A stretch of 7,868 nt of DNA from an uncultured Eubacteriales bacterium (GCA_905187695.1 CAJJIY010000049.1:1-7868); one strand, 5' to 3'; shown: positions 1 through 6,173, numbered from the stretch's first letter. Translations and numbers: made by a program. The notes: generated by a model not told the origin, from the sequence alone.

Positions 1-134
1 GCCTGCTCGGGCGTGCGGTGAGCCGAATATACATGCACCTCAAAGGGAATTTCCAACTCCCGGAGCACTTTTACGGCTTTTTCGGCCACGGGCAGATCGC
101 TGTCACTGCCCATCACAAATCCCACTTTTTTCAT
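1..134 (-). CDS. purE: PurE, N5-carboxyaminoimidazole ribonucleotide mutase (5' end only, runs off left edge)
   Basis: PurE converts N5-CAIR to CAIR in de novo purine synthesis in the cytoplasm. Only the first 44 codons are present; the rest lies beyond position 1. The start is ATG at 132-134, preceded by AAGGAG at 141-146 with good spacing. The visible protein begins MKKVGFVMGSDSDLP; the MGSDSD motif at residues 8-13 is the nucleotide-binding signature of class I PurE. SAHRTPEQ at residues 37-44 contains the conserved SAHRT active-site segment. The basis is family motifs seen directly; the known family is about 160-170 residues. The gene is probably the first of a purine operon extending leftwards, because it is first behind the promoter at 436-464 and the riboswitch at 152-261. 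Regulation by ZMP/ZTP is inferred from that riboswitch. Confidence 0.95.
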   Translation of the reverse strand, partial: MKKVGFVMGSDSDLPVAEKAVKVLRELEIPFEVHVYSAHRTPEQ

Positions 135-151
135 GTTTTTCTCCTTTCCGG

Positions 152-195
152 AAAAGAAAAAGGGCGCACTTCGACAATAACGCAAAAGTGTGCCC
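152..195 (-). terminator. Intrinsic terminator forming the expression platform of the purE riboswitch
   Basis: On the minus strand GGGCACACTT (186-195) can pair with AAGTGCGCCC (162-171) through ten positions with one A-C mismatch. A U-rich tract follows (plus-strand A-run at 152-161). The GGGC at the 5' foot of the stem is also the last four bases of the conserved aptamer motif at 192-201. Aptamer folding and terminator formation are therefore mutually exclusive. The inferred effect is that ligand binding keeps the terminator open and turns purE on. Confidence 0.85.
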
Positions 196-261
196 AGACG
201 GTCGACATTTATTATTCTTTGCTTCTTTGCAGTGCTCTGCAGACCCGTCAGTCACAAAGAA
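192..261 (-). promoter_or_regulatory. ZTP/ZMP (pfl-motif) riboswitch aptamer upstream of purE
   Basis: The class senses the purine intermediate ZMP (AICAR) and its triphosphate, which build up when 10-formyl-THF is limiting. Visible on the minus strand, in order: P1 5' strand TTCTTTG (255-261); conserved GTGACTGACG (246-255), against the family form GUGACUGGCG; a P2 hairpin TGCAG-AGCA-CTGCA (228-241); a purine-rich AAGAAG joint; P1 3' strand CAAAGAA (215-221); a linker; and the hallmark CCGTCTGGGC (192-201), against the family form CCGCCUGGGC. The pseudoknot partners GACGG (245-249) and CCGTC (197-201) are fully complementary. They differ together from the common GGCG/CGCC pair, which is covariation supporting the call. 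Placement before a purine gene and overlap with a terminator fit the known class. Motif recall is from memory of the family, not a covariance-model search. Confidence 0.85.
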
Positions 262-429
262 CCTTTTGTTTGAGAAAAAAACACCGTTTGCCGCTCTCTT
301 TTGCGTTTTTGCCGCCCAATGACCCATGGTCGGCCGCCTTTTTGCGCGCCGCAAAAGAAAACAGCGGGCCGTGTCTTTCTTTGATAAAAGATACTGGGCA
401 AGCCCCCGTGTTTTGACTTTTCTCAATCT
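262..429 (-). other. Upstream part of the purE leader, function unknown
   Basis: About 165 nt of transcribed leader separate the promoter from the ZTP aptamer. Several short inverted repeats are visible on the minus strand: GGGC-TT-GCCC near the 5' end, CCGC/GCGG flanking a T-rich loop, and GACC-ATG-GGTC. A further weak pairing of AAAAACGC with GTGTTTTT sits just before a run of Ts. I see no guanine, PRPP or T-box riboswitch signature and no convincing coding sequence. The frames open across this stretch give implausible proteins. Confidence 0.45.
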
Positions 430-435
430 GTTTTT

Positions 436-464
436 ATTGTACCAAATCCAACCGGTTTTGTCAA
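436..464 (-). promoter_or_regulatory. Sigma-A promoter for the purE leader transcript
   Basis: The -35 TTGACA (459-464) is a perfect consensus. The spacer is 17 bp and the -10 is TACAAT (436-441), one base from consensus. The transcript should start near 429 and run about 295 nt before the purE start codon. I see no Bacillus-type PurR box beside it. Confidence 0.88.
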
Positions 465-587
465 CCCCCGCACCGCTTTTTTTGCGGAAATTTTGTCCGG
501 CCGGATTCGCTTTTCAACATAAAGTCTCAATTTAAAAGGAAGGAAAAATGAAGGGCGAAAAGATTCGGCAAAGAAGAACGCCCAATC

Positions 588-616
588 AAAAAAGCCCCGC
601 CGGAACCCGGCGGGGC
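588..616 (-). terminator. Intrinsic terminator downstream of the frameshifted gene
   Basis: The minus strand carries a perfect 10-bp stem: GCCCCGCCGG (607-616), loop GTT, CCGGCGGGGC (594-603). Six Ts follow (588-593). It ends the transcript of the gene at 687-1717. Between this terminator and the purE promoter (465-587) I see no gene or clear signal. Confidence 0.93.
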
Positions 617-626
617 AAACGGATGT

Positions 627-680
627 GCGGCGAACGGTTCGCGGAGCACCCTCGCGAAAAGCGCGTGGGGTAAGCGCCGC
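627..680 (-). repeat. Nested inverted repeats in the 3' untranslated region
   Basis: An outer pair, GCGGCG (627-632) with CGCCGC (675-680), encloses an inner pair, TTCGCG (638-643) with CGCGAA (653-658). It lies between the stop codon at 687 and the terminator at 588-616, so the RNA end would be heavily structured. It may protect the 3' end or reflect a decayed longer hairpin; no known element is recognised. Confidence 0.5.
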
Positions 681-686
681 AAGGAC

Positions 687-1717
687 TCAGTGATTTGTTT
701 CTTTTGGAAAACAGGAAAGAAGGAAGGAGGCCGCGGTACGCTCTTCATCGGAGTCATTTCCCAGGGCGTCGCTTTTTTTGCCGAACAGATCGTTCCCGGA
801 TTCAAAAGAAGGAAAGGCATTGCGAAGTTCCTGCGCGCGGATATTGGGCCGGCACACGGAAAAGCGGACATGCAAAAGCGCCCGGTCGGTGGGAAGGCGC
901 GCCGCGTGAAAGACCATGCCGCGTTCCTTGAAAATCTGTTCAAGGCCTTCAAACTCCGGCAATCGGTCCTCGGTGTCATACAGCCGCAGCAGCGCGTGCA
1001 CCACCGGAATGTCATCGCTTCTGCAAAGATACAGTCCCACGCCGCGGTCTGTGGCGGCGCGGCGGGTCAGCAGAAAGAGAGAAAAAAACAAAACGGATTG
1101 AGCCTCGGTTTCGGGCGGGGGGGCCTGACCGAAACCGAAAGAGCCAAAATCATAACAGACGGCACAGCCCGAAAGCTGAGCCAGGGGCGCACACGAAGTG
1201 TCAGCGCCAGCCGGAGGATATCCGGATCGTTTCCGTCTGCGCCTTTGAAGGTAAGCGGTTGGAGGTAGGTGTGAAGCCACCGGACGGCGTGCTGATAGTT
1301 CTTCTCGTTTTGCGCCTGCCAACGGACGCAGGCCAAAGGCGAAAAGACAAGGTCGTCGGAAAGGCTGTCTGCGTAACGGCCGGGCGCAAGAAACAATCGG
1401 ACCAGATCCGGCGCGGTGGGGACAAGCGCCAGCATCCGCCCGGTCATCGGCAGGAGGTAATCAAAGATCAACACAGGGCTTTGCCCGATGAGAAGCATGG
1501 GGCGTTTGTCAAAAGAGTGCGTGTGTTCCCGGAGTGCTTTCTGCTCTTCGGAAGGGATCTGATAAAGCGTATAAATATCCTGGTTGACAGGAGAAGGAGA
1601 TAAGGCGAATCGGCCGCCGATGATTTTGGCATCCCGGTCCAGCAGGAAAAGGTCATCTTCAAAGGCCATTTCGGGGTAGATAAAGTCAGCATGACGAGGT
1701 GAATCAAGAGAACGCAC
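687..1717 (-). pseudogene. Frameshifted gene for an uncharacterised protein (about 343 codons in two frames)
   Basis: I do not recognise the family. The 5' part reads from a GTG start (1715-1717; AAAGGA at 1726-1731) through HAVRWLHTYLQPLTFKGADG and DILRLALTL. The 3' part, in another frame, continues CAPLAQLSGCAVCYDFG, then LFFSLFLLTRRAATDRGVGL, and ends ...CFPKETNH at stop 687. The two pieces join naturally if one base is missing (or two added) near 1190-1205. Beyond that point the 5' frame becomes implausible and stops at 1067. The frames overlap openly between 1067 and 1322, so the exact site is an inference. The protein looks soluble apart from one hydrophobic helix (LFFSLFLL). It has an intact ribosome site and terminator, so the shift may be recent or a sequencing error. 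The upstream neighbour is trkH, across a structured gap. Confidence 0.6.
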
Positions 1718-1730
1718 AGTGGAAATCCTT

Positions 1731-1822
1731 TCTTAAAAATCAAAATTAAAAACTTTTTAATGAAAAATAAAAATTTTAGAATAAAAAATAGAAAAATGAT
1801 ATTTAAAAATGGAATATAATAG
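1731..1822. other. Extremely A+T-rich tract upstream of the frameshifted gene
   Basis: About 90 bp are almost pure A and T, against G+C-rich genes on both sides. It is the presumed promoter/leader region of the minus-strand gene starting at 1717. Many T-rich -10-like hexamers occur on both strands, including a plus-strand TATAAT at 1815-1820, but none has a good -35 partner. It could be an UP-element-like region, a nucleoid-protein binding site, or relaxed intergenic DNA. Confidence 0.6.
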
Positions 1823-1915
1823 CCCGCGTAAAGAAGGCTACCGAGGTGTCAGTCACGCGCGGGTGTTGTTCCGGCCATATGCCGGAGAGGAAACGGAGAA
1901 CAGACATTCTGTCTG
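1823..1915. other. Cluster of inverted repeats between trkH and the next gene; possible structured RNA
   Basis: Three stems can be drawn. CCCGCG (1823-1828) pairs with CGCGGG (1858-1863); TCCGGC (1870-1875) with GCCGGA (1881-1886), loop CATAT; and CAGACA (1901-1906) with TGTCTG (1910-1915). In the plus direction, GGCCCGT near 1918-1924 and ACGGGGC at 1941-1947 followed by TTTTATT could act as a weak terminator inside the trkH end. In the minus direction the stems could be the trkH 3' end, though none has a proper U-tract. No riboswitch or known small-RNA signature was recognised. Confidence 0.4.
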
Positions 1916-1951
1916 CGGCCCGTGGGACGGACAATGATGAACGGGGCGGTT

Positions 1952-3388
1952 TTATTGCTTTCTGAAAGTGGCGGGTGTAAAGAGCAGGAGCATGGGCAAC
2001 AGTTCCAAGCGCCCGGCCAGCATATCAAAAATCAGAATCAGCTTGGACAGCGGGGAAAAGAAGCCGAAGTTGCCGGTGGGTCCCACCGCGCCAAGGCCGG
2101 GGCCGCAGTTGTTGAGGGTTGTGGCCACCGCCGTGAAGTTTGTCAGAAAATCTCCGCTGTCAAAAGAGAGAACAAATACCGAGGGAACAAAGACCGCGAT
2201 GAAAAGCAGGAAATAGCAACAGCACGAGCGCACCACATCGCTTTCCAGCGTCCGCCCGTCCAAGGAAAGCAGTTTTTTCTGCTTGGGATGGAGCGCAAGG
2301 CTAAGCTCGCGGAAAGCGGCTTTTATGGCAATGATCACACGGGAGACCTTGATGCCGCCGCCGGTGCTGCCGGCACACGCGCCGATAAAGAGGAGCAGCA
2401 CCAGCAAAAACCGTGCCCCGCCGGGGAAAAGCGCAAAATCGGTGCAGGCAAAGCCGGTGCTGGAGGAAAGCGAGGCCACGGTGAAAAAGCCGTGGCGGAG
2501 CGCCGTTGCAAAATCGGCAAACTGCCCCCGGATACTGAAGCTGACAAAGAGTCCGGCCGTCAGTATGATGGCCAGGAAAACCCGCGTTTCGGTGCCGAAA
2601 AATTCTTTCACGCGCCGGTGAAGAAGCAGATAATAAGAACTGAAATTGATTGAGAAAATCAGCATGAACACCGTGGTGATATTCTGTATGTAGGGGGAAA
2701 ACGAGGCCATGCTGTCATTCCGGATGCCGAATCCGCCGGTGCCGGCCGTGGCAAAGGCAATGTTGAGCGCGTCAAAAGCGCCGATGCCGCCAAAGAGCAG
2801 GAAAATAAACTGTAAAAGCGTCAGCGCCAGATAAAGCGAATAAAGGATCAGCGCGGTGGTCCGCACGCGCGGCACCAGTTTGCTGACCGACGGCCCGGGG
2901 CTTTCGGCCTTCATGATGTGCATATTCTGCCCGCCCGAGAGCGGCAGGAAGGCCATGAGCAGTACCAGCACGCCCATGCCGCCGACCCAGTGCGTAAAAC
3001 TGCGCCAAAGGAGAATGGAACGCGGGAGCGATTCCACCTCGGCAAGGATGCTGGCGCCCGTGGTGGTAAAGCCCGAAACGGTTTCAAACAGCGCGTCCAG
3101 AAAAGAGGGAATTGTGCGCGAAACAAAGAAGGGGAGCGCGCCGAAGAGACTGAGCAGAATCCAACTCAGCGCCACAATGAGAAATCCTTCCCGGGCATAA
3201 AGCGTGGTGTTTTCCGGCCGCCGGAGCACCAAGAGCGTTCCCGCCGCAAGGCAGGCCGCCACCGAGAACAGGAAAGCGGAAAGCACCTGCTCCCGGACGA
3301 AAAGCGCAAACATCGTCGGGAAGAGAAGAAAGACGGCCTCAAAAAGCAGAATCCAACCGAGTGTGTAGCGGATCATTTTATAGTTCAT
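1952..3388 (-). CDS. trkH: TrkH-family potassium uptake channel subunit
   Basis: This 478-residue integral membrane protein is the pore subunit of a Trk potassium uptake system, gated by the TrkA product of the upstream gene. It contains the four pore loops of the superfamily: TTTGAS (residues 108-113), TAGTGGFG (214-221), SSSTGFAC (308-315) and NNCGPG (426-431). Each carries the filter glycine. The conserved GSTGGGIKVSR lies at 340-350. Length matches TrkH (about 480). Hydrophobic helices run throughout, starting with residues 10-30 and 36-55. The start is ATG at 3386-3388; AGGTGA overlapping the trkA stop serves as ribosome site, seven bases separating the two genes, so translation is probably coupled. 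Stop TAA at 1952-1954. Whether sodium or protons drive uptake cannot be told from the sequence. Confidence 0.95.
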   Translation of the reverse strand: MNYKMIRYTLGWILLFEAVFLLFPTMFALFVREQVLSAFLFSVAACLAAGTLLVLRRPENTTLYAREGFLIVALSWILLSLFGALPFFVSRTIPSFLDALFETVSGFTTTGASILAEVESLPRSILLWRSFTHWVGGMGVLVLLMAFLPLSGGQNMHIMKAESPGPSVSKLVPRVRTTALILYSLYLALTLLQFIFLLFGGIGAFDALNIAFATAGTGGFGIRNDSMASFSPYIQNITTVFMLIFSINFSSYYLLLHRRVKEFFGTETRVFLAIILTAGLFVSFSIRGQFADFATALRHGFFTVASLSSSTGFACTDFALFPGGARFLLVLLLFIGACAGSTGGGIKVSRVIIAIKAAFRELSLALHPKQKKLLSLDGRTLESDVVRSCCCYFLLFIAVFVPSVFVLSFDSGDFLTNFTAVATTLNNCGPGLGAVGPTGNFGFFSPLSKLILIFDMLAGRLELLPMLLLFTPATFRKQ

Positions 3389-3395
3389 GGCCGCA

Positions 3396-4784
3396 TCACC
3401 TCAGGATGTCGGAAAGGTCGTGGAGCGGCAGCATTTGCGATACCACCACCACCCGGTCTCCGGGTCTGATCTCGTCATGCCCGCGGGGAATGATCACTTC
3501 GTTCCCGCGCAGAATGGCGGCCAGCAGGATGTTCTTTTCAATTTCCAGTTCCGAGAGCGGCTTGCCCATCACAGGCGAGCCTTCGCGGGCAAAGAATTCG
3601 GCCGCTTCCACCTTGCCTTTAATAATATTGTAGAGCGTTTCCATGTTGCTGCCCCGCGTGTTTTTCATCGCCCTCACAAATCGCACAATATTGTCCGAGG
3701 TGATGTTTTCGGGATAGACCGTGGAATCCAGATAAAGCGGTCTTACCACATCGTCAAAATCAAAGCGGTTGATCTTGGTCACGATTTTGCCGTCGGTCAC
3801 GCTCTTGGCATAAAGGGAGAGCAGAATGTTTTCCTCGTCAAGATCGGTCAGCGAAACAAAAGCGTCGGTTTCGGCAAGGCCCTCTTCCAGCAATGTGTCG
3901 CGGTCGCTGGTGTTGCCGTTGATAACGATCATGTCCGGAAAAGCCTCGCAGAAGTCGCGGCAGATTTCTGCGTCCCGCTCGATCAGTTTGGTTTTTATGC
4001 CGTCCTTTTGGAGCATTTCGCACAGGTAATGCGCGGTTTTGCTGCCTCCCGCGATCATGGCGCGACGGATCGGACGGGTCTTGTAACCGATTTTAAAGAA
4101 AAAGTTTTCGGCGCTTTTGGGGGTTGCCACCAGGGTGATGATGTCATGCGCCGCGAAAACGAAGTCGCCTTTGGCAATGTAGGCCTCTTCCTCCCGTTCA
4201 ATGGTGCAGAAGAGCAGATCGCAGTGAAACCGCCCCGCCACATCGCGCACGGCCGTGCCGACCAGCGGGCTGGTTTCGGGCAGGCGGAATTTGACCAATT
4301 CCACCCGACCCCCCGCAAAGGTATCGATTTTAAGGGCGGAAGGGAAGCGGAGAATCCGCGCGATCTCCAGCGCCGCCGCGTATTCGGGGTTGATAACCAT
4401 GGCCAGTCCCAACTCATTCTTGAGGTAGTCGGATTCTTTACTGTAATCGGGATTTTTCACCCGAGCCACCGTCCGGCAGTTTCCCGCACGCTTGGCAATG
4501 AGGCAACAAAGCAGGTTCAGCTCGTCCGAACCCGTCACGGCAATCAGCAGGTCGGCGTTTTCAATGCCGGCTTCCTCCTGCACCGCATGGGTGGCGCCGT
4601 TCCCGACCACACCCATGATGTCCAACTTGGTGGAGAGCTCCTTCACGGTGGCGGGGTCAAAATCAATGACGGTGATGTTGTTGCCCTGTTCGTTCAGTTG
4701 CTCGGCCAGATTTTTGCCAATCTGTCCGCAACCGACAATGATGATATTCAGCGCACCCTCATTTTTCGGATGCATGATTTTCAT
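3396..4784 (-). CDS. trkA: TrkA, NAD-binding regulatory subunit of the Trk potassium system
   Basis: This cytoplasmic 462-residue protein forms the gating ring on TrkH. Two tandem RCK units are visible. The first RCK-N has NIIIVGCGQIG (GxGxxG at residues 18-23) and an acidic end to strand 2 (VIDFD, 39-43), typical of NAD(H) binding. It is followed by an RCK-C region around 150-225. The second RCK-N starts near RRAMIAGGSKTA (240-251), with a degenerate glycine motif, and is followed by a second RCK-C (about 380-462). Length matches full TrkA rather than the half-length KtrA. I chose ATG at 4782-4784, with AAGGAG at 4795-4800. The frame stays open further upstream, but any start there would lie in the promoter. 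The gene leads the trkA-trkH operon. Confidence 0.95.
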   Translation of the reverse strand: MKIMHPKNEGALNIIIVGCGQIGKNLAEQLNEQGNNITVIDFDPATVKELSTKLDIMGVVGNGATHAVQEEAGIENADLLIAVTGSDELNLLCCLIAKRAGNCRTVARVKNPDYSKESDYLKNELGLAMVINPEYAAALEIARILRFPSALKIDTFAGGRVELVKFRLPETSPLVGTAVRDVAGRFHCDLLFCTIEREEEAYIAKGDFVFAAHDIITLVATPKSAENFFFKIGYKTRPIRRAMIAGGSKTAHYLCEMLQKDGIKTKLIERDAEICRDFCEAFPDMIVINGNTSDRDTLLEEGLAETDAFVSLTDLDEENILLSLYAKSVTDGKIVTKINRFDFDDVVRPLYLDSTVYPENITSDNIVRFVRAMKNTRGSNMETLYNIIKGKVEAAEFFAREGSPVMGKPLSELEIEKNILLAAILRGNEVIIPRGHDEIRPGDRVVVVSQMLPLHDLSDILR

Positions 4785-4800
4785 GTGTTTTACACTCCTT

Positions 4801-4812
4801 CCCGCACGCGGG
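4801..4812 (-). promoter_or_regulatory. Small GC-rich hairpin directly upstream of the trkA ribosome site
   Basis: CCCGCGTGCGGG on the minus strand forms four or five G-C pairs immediately next to the Shine-Dalgarno AAGGAG (4795-4800). It sits in the roughly 40-nt trkA leader. It could tune translation or stabilise the 5' end. The leader is too short for a ydaO-type c-di-AMP riboswitch. Confidence 0.45.
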
Positions 4813-4833
4813 TGCAAAGAAAAAATCAGTGCT

Positions 4834-4862
4834 ATTATACTTCTGAAGGGAGAAAATGTCAA
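4834..4862 (-). promoter_or_regulatory. Perfect consensus sigma-A promoter for trkA-trkH
   Basis: TTGACA (4857-4862), a 17-bp spacer and TATAAT (4834-4839) are all consensus. Transcription should begin near 4827, giving a leader of about 40 nt. It lies between the DUF2238-like gene's stop codon and trkA, so the potassium genes form their own unit. Confidence 0.93.
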
Positions 4863-4871
4863 TAGCCACGC

Positions 4872-4895
4872 GAAAAGTCCGGCTTATTTGCCGGA
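4872..4895 (-). terminator. Hairpin terminator enclosing the stop codon of the DUF2238-like gene
   Basis: TCCGGC (4890-4895) pairs with GCCGGA (4878-4883) around the six-base loop AAATAA, which holds the gene's TAA stop. CTTTT follows. The stem is only 6 bp and the U-tract short, so termination may be partial and some readthrough into trkA-trkH is possible. Confidence 0.6.
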
Positions 4896-5864
4896 ATCAG
4901 AACCCGTTTTGGGGGTATTTTCATTTTCGGAGATTCCGGAGGCTTCGTCATCCTTTCGGTCGCTTACCGAAGGTGCGCTGGCCGGAACGCCGGCATTTTC
5001 ATCGGTCGTATCCGCACCGTCCTCACTCTCGTCATTCTCGCCTTCCGCGTCCAGTACCACCGGGATAAACTGGCTGGCAATGGTGCCGCGGCCGCGGTGT
5101 TTGACATAAAAGAATCCGATAATGCTGAAAAGCACAGCCCCCAGGAAATTCATGAAAAGATCCTTCATGGTATCGGTAATGCCGACATCCAGATAGCCGT
5201 TCATTGTAATTATCTGTCCGTCGGTCGTATAGATGACCGTGCCGGTGATGTCCCTTATATGTGTCACTTTTTCGCCCAGATCATTGGGAATGGAGACCGT
5301 GTCAATCACGGTTTTGAACACATCTTTCTGCATATCGGTGTGCAGGAAATAGTCGGCCGAGAATTCAAAGAACTCCCAAAGCACGCCGATGGTCATGGAA
5401 AAGCAGAAAGCGACCAGCGACAGGAAAAGCGGGGAAAGTTTAAAACGCAGCCGCTTACTTTTATTGAAGATATCTACCAGGCAAAAGCCGAAAGCCGAAA
5501 AGAGAAATCCGTTGCAGGAGTGAAGCATGACATCCCAGAAGGCAAAGCGCTGATAGTAATCCGCCCCCTCGCCCAGTATCTGCGCGCAGAATACAAAGGC
5601 GTAAACGATGATTTCCATGGTGGTGGGCAGACGGATGTGAAAACTTTTTTCCACAATGGAGGGGATCAGCAACAGCAACAGCGCCAGCACGCTGGAAAAA
5701 AAGGTTTCATATTGGCGTGTGACCAGGCTGCGGATGATGGAAAAGATCGTGATGGTGTGAAGGATTACATAAACGGCAAACGCTTTTTTGTCCTGTCGGA
5801 TCTGGTCGATTAGGCTGGCCAAAAGCATCTTGCGGCCCTTTTTCTTTCCTTTTGTACGGGACAT
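4884..5864 (-). CDS. Multi-pass membrane protein, YjdF/DUF2238-like, with acidic C-terminal tail
   Basis: The 326-residue protein has no assigned biochemical role. It begins with a very basic N-terminus (SRTKGKKKGRK). Hydrophobic segments lie at about 29-48, 54-71, 82-98, 114-132, 145-163 and 235-254. Recognisable conserved patches are WDVMLH (110-115), LWEFFEFSAD (162-171) and GYLDVGITDTMKD (223-235), which match my memory of DUF2238-type proteins (E. coli YjdF relatives). Residues from about 272 to the end form a tail rich in Asp, Glu, Ser and Thr, likely disordered and cytoplasmic if the N-terminus is cytoplasmic and the helix count is even. The start is ATG at 5862-5864, five bases after AAGGAG; an internal ATG at codon 13 is less well placed. 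It is transcribed divergently from the spore operon at 5978. Confidence 0.8.
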   Translation of the reverse strand: MSRTKGKKKGRKMLLASLIDQIRQDKKAFAVYVILHTITIFSIIRSLVTRQYETFFSSVLALLLLLIPSIVEKSFHIRLPTTMEIIVYAFVFCAQILGEGADYYQRFAFWDVMLHSCNGFLFSAFGFCLVDIFNKSKRLRFKLSPLFLSLVAFCFSMTIGVLWEFFEFSADYFLHTDMQKDVFKTVIDTVSIPNDLGEKVTHIRDITGTVIYTTDGQIITMNGYLDVGITDTMKDLFMNFLGAVLFSIIGFFYVKHRGRGTIASQFIPVVLDAEGENDESEDGADTTDENAGVPASAPSVSDRKDDEASGISENENTPKTGSDSGK

Positions 5865-5879
5865 GGGAGCTCCTTTTCC

Positions 5880-5892
5880 TACCGTTACGGTA
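5880..5892. promoter_or_regulatory. 13-bp perfect palindrome, candidate operator
   Basis: TACCGTTACGGTA has 6-bp half-sites around one central base. It lies just upstream of the ribosome site of the minus-strand membrane-protein gene, inside the 113-bp divergent region. It could bind a dimeric repressor. As RNA on the plus strand it gives a 5-bp stem followed by TTTTTT, so a weak terminator is the alternative. Confidence 0.4.
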
Positions 5893-5909
5893 TTTTTTAG
5901 GGTATTTTT

Positions 5910-5938
5910 GTATAAGTTTCCTTTTTTGGTTCACGCTA
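5910..5938 (+). promoter_or_regulatory. Candidate sigma-G (forespore) promoter for the spore operon
   Basis: GTATA (5910-5914) fits the sigma-G -35 consensus GHATR. After a 17-bp spacer, CACGCTA (5932-5938) matches the -10 consensus CATNHTA in all but one position. No competing sigma-A promoter is visible. This is a consensus match only. Confidence 0.5.
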
Positions 5939-5977
5939 TTCATAAAGCCCTGTGGGGCGATGAAAGGAGAAAAAAGT

Positions 5978-6163
5978 ATGGCACAGATTACAACCAAAGA
6001 ACTGGACGCGCTTTCGGATCTGATGGACATGGAAAAAGTCATGGAGGGGAAATGCCGGTATCTGGCGGGGATTGCAGGAGATGAAGCGCTTGCCGATTGT
6101 TATTTGCAGATGGCAGGCCGCCACGCCAAGCATTTTGAAGAACTTTATTCCAATTTAAAGTGA
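5978..6163 (+). CDS. Small ferritin-like, spore-associated protein (61 aa)
   Basis: The protein reads MAQITTKELDALSDLMDMEK followed by a short helix pair ending RHAKHFEELYSNLK. It resembles the short ferritin-like/coat-associated proteins of spore formers, which have the form TxKELxxLxDxLxxE...RHxxHFxxLxxxL. Glu19, His49, His52 and Glu54 could be metal-type ligands, though the protein is only half of a four-helix bundle, so dimerisation would be needed. Its role is probably structural within the spore. The start is ATG 5978-5980, eight bases after AAAGGAG (5963-5969); an upstream in-frame ATG lacks such a site. It is followed after ten bases by the CotF-family gene, and the two surely form one operon. 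Confidence 0.75.
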   Translation: MAQITTKELDALSDLMDMEKVMEGKCRYLAGIAGDEALADCYLQMAGRHAKHFEELYSNLK

Positions 6164-6173
6164 GGTAAAAAAG

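Noticed and set aside
18..426. Open frames on both strands across the purE leader
   Set aside because: They overlap the riboswitch, terminator and the start of purE, have odd composition and no ribosome sites.
527..1015. Minus-strand open frame of 162 codons in a third frame
   Set aside because: It is Arg/Phe/Pro-rich, runs through the terminator hairpin at 588-616, and competes with the better frame ending at 687.
690..1268. Plus-strand open frame of 192 codons over the frameshifted gene
   Set aside because: The composition is implausible, there is no ribosome site, and the minus-strand terminator and ribosome site fit the opposite direction.
1846..1863. Second ZTP-riboswitch-like GTGACTGAC on the minus strand, flanked by a CCCGCG/CGCGGG stem
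   Set aside because: It shares the nine-base motif with the purE aptamer but lacks a P2 hairpin, a GGGGAG-like joint and any downstream CCGCCTGGGC element.
1922..2653. Plus-strand open frame of 243 codons
   Set aside because: It lies antisense to trkH, is dominated by Lys, Gly, Gln and Glu, and lacks a credible ribosome site. High G+C in trkH codons keeps the opposite strand open.
4785..4830. Possible c-di-AMP (ydaO) riboswitch before the potassium genes
   Set aside because: The transcript leader is only about 40 nt, far too short for that class, and has none of its motifs.
3387..4865. Plus-strand open frame of 492 codons, slightly longer than trkA
   Set aside because: It is antisense to trkA, which has full RCK motifs, a consensus promoter and a ribosome site. 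The plus-strand product is rich in His and Gln and matches no fold.
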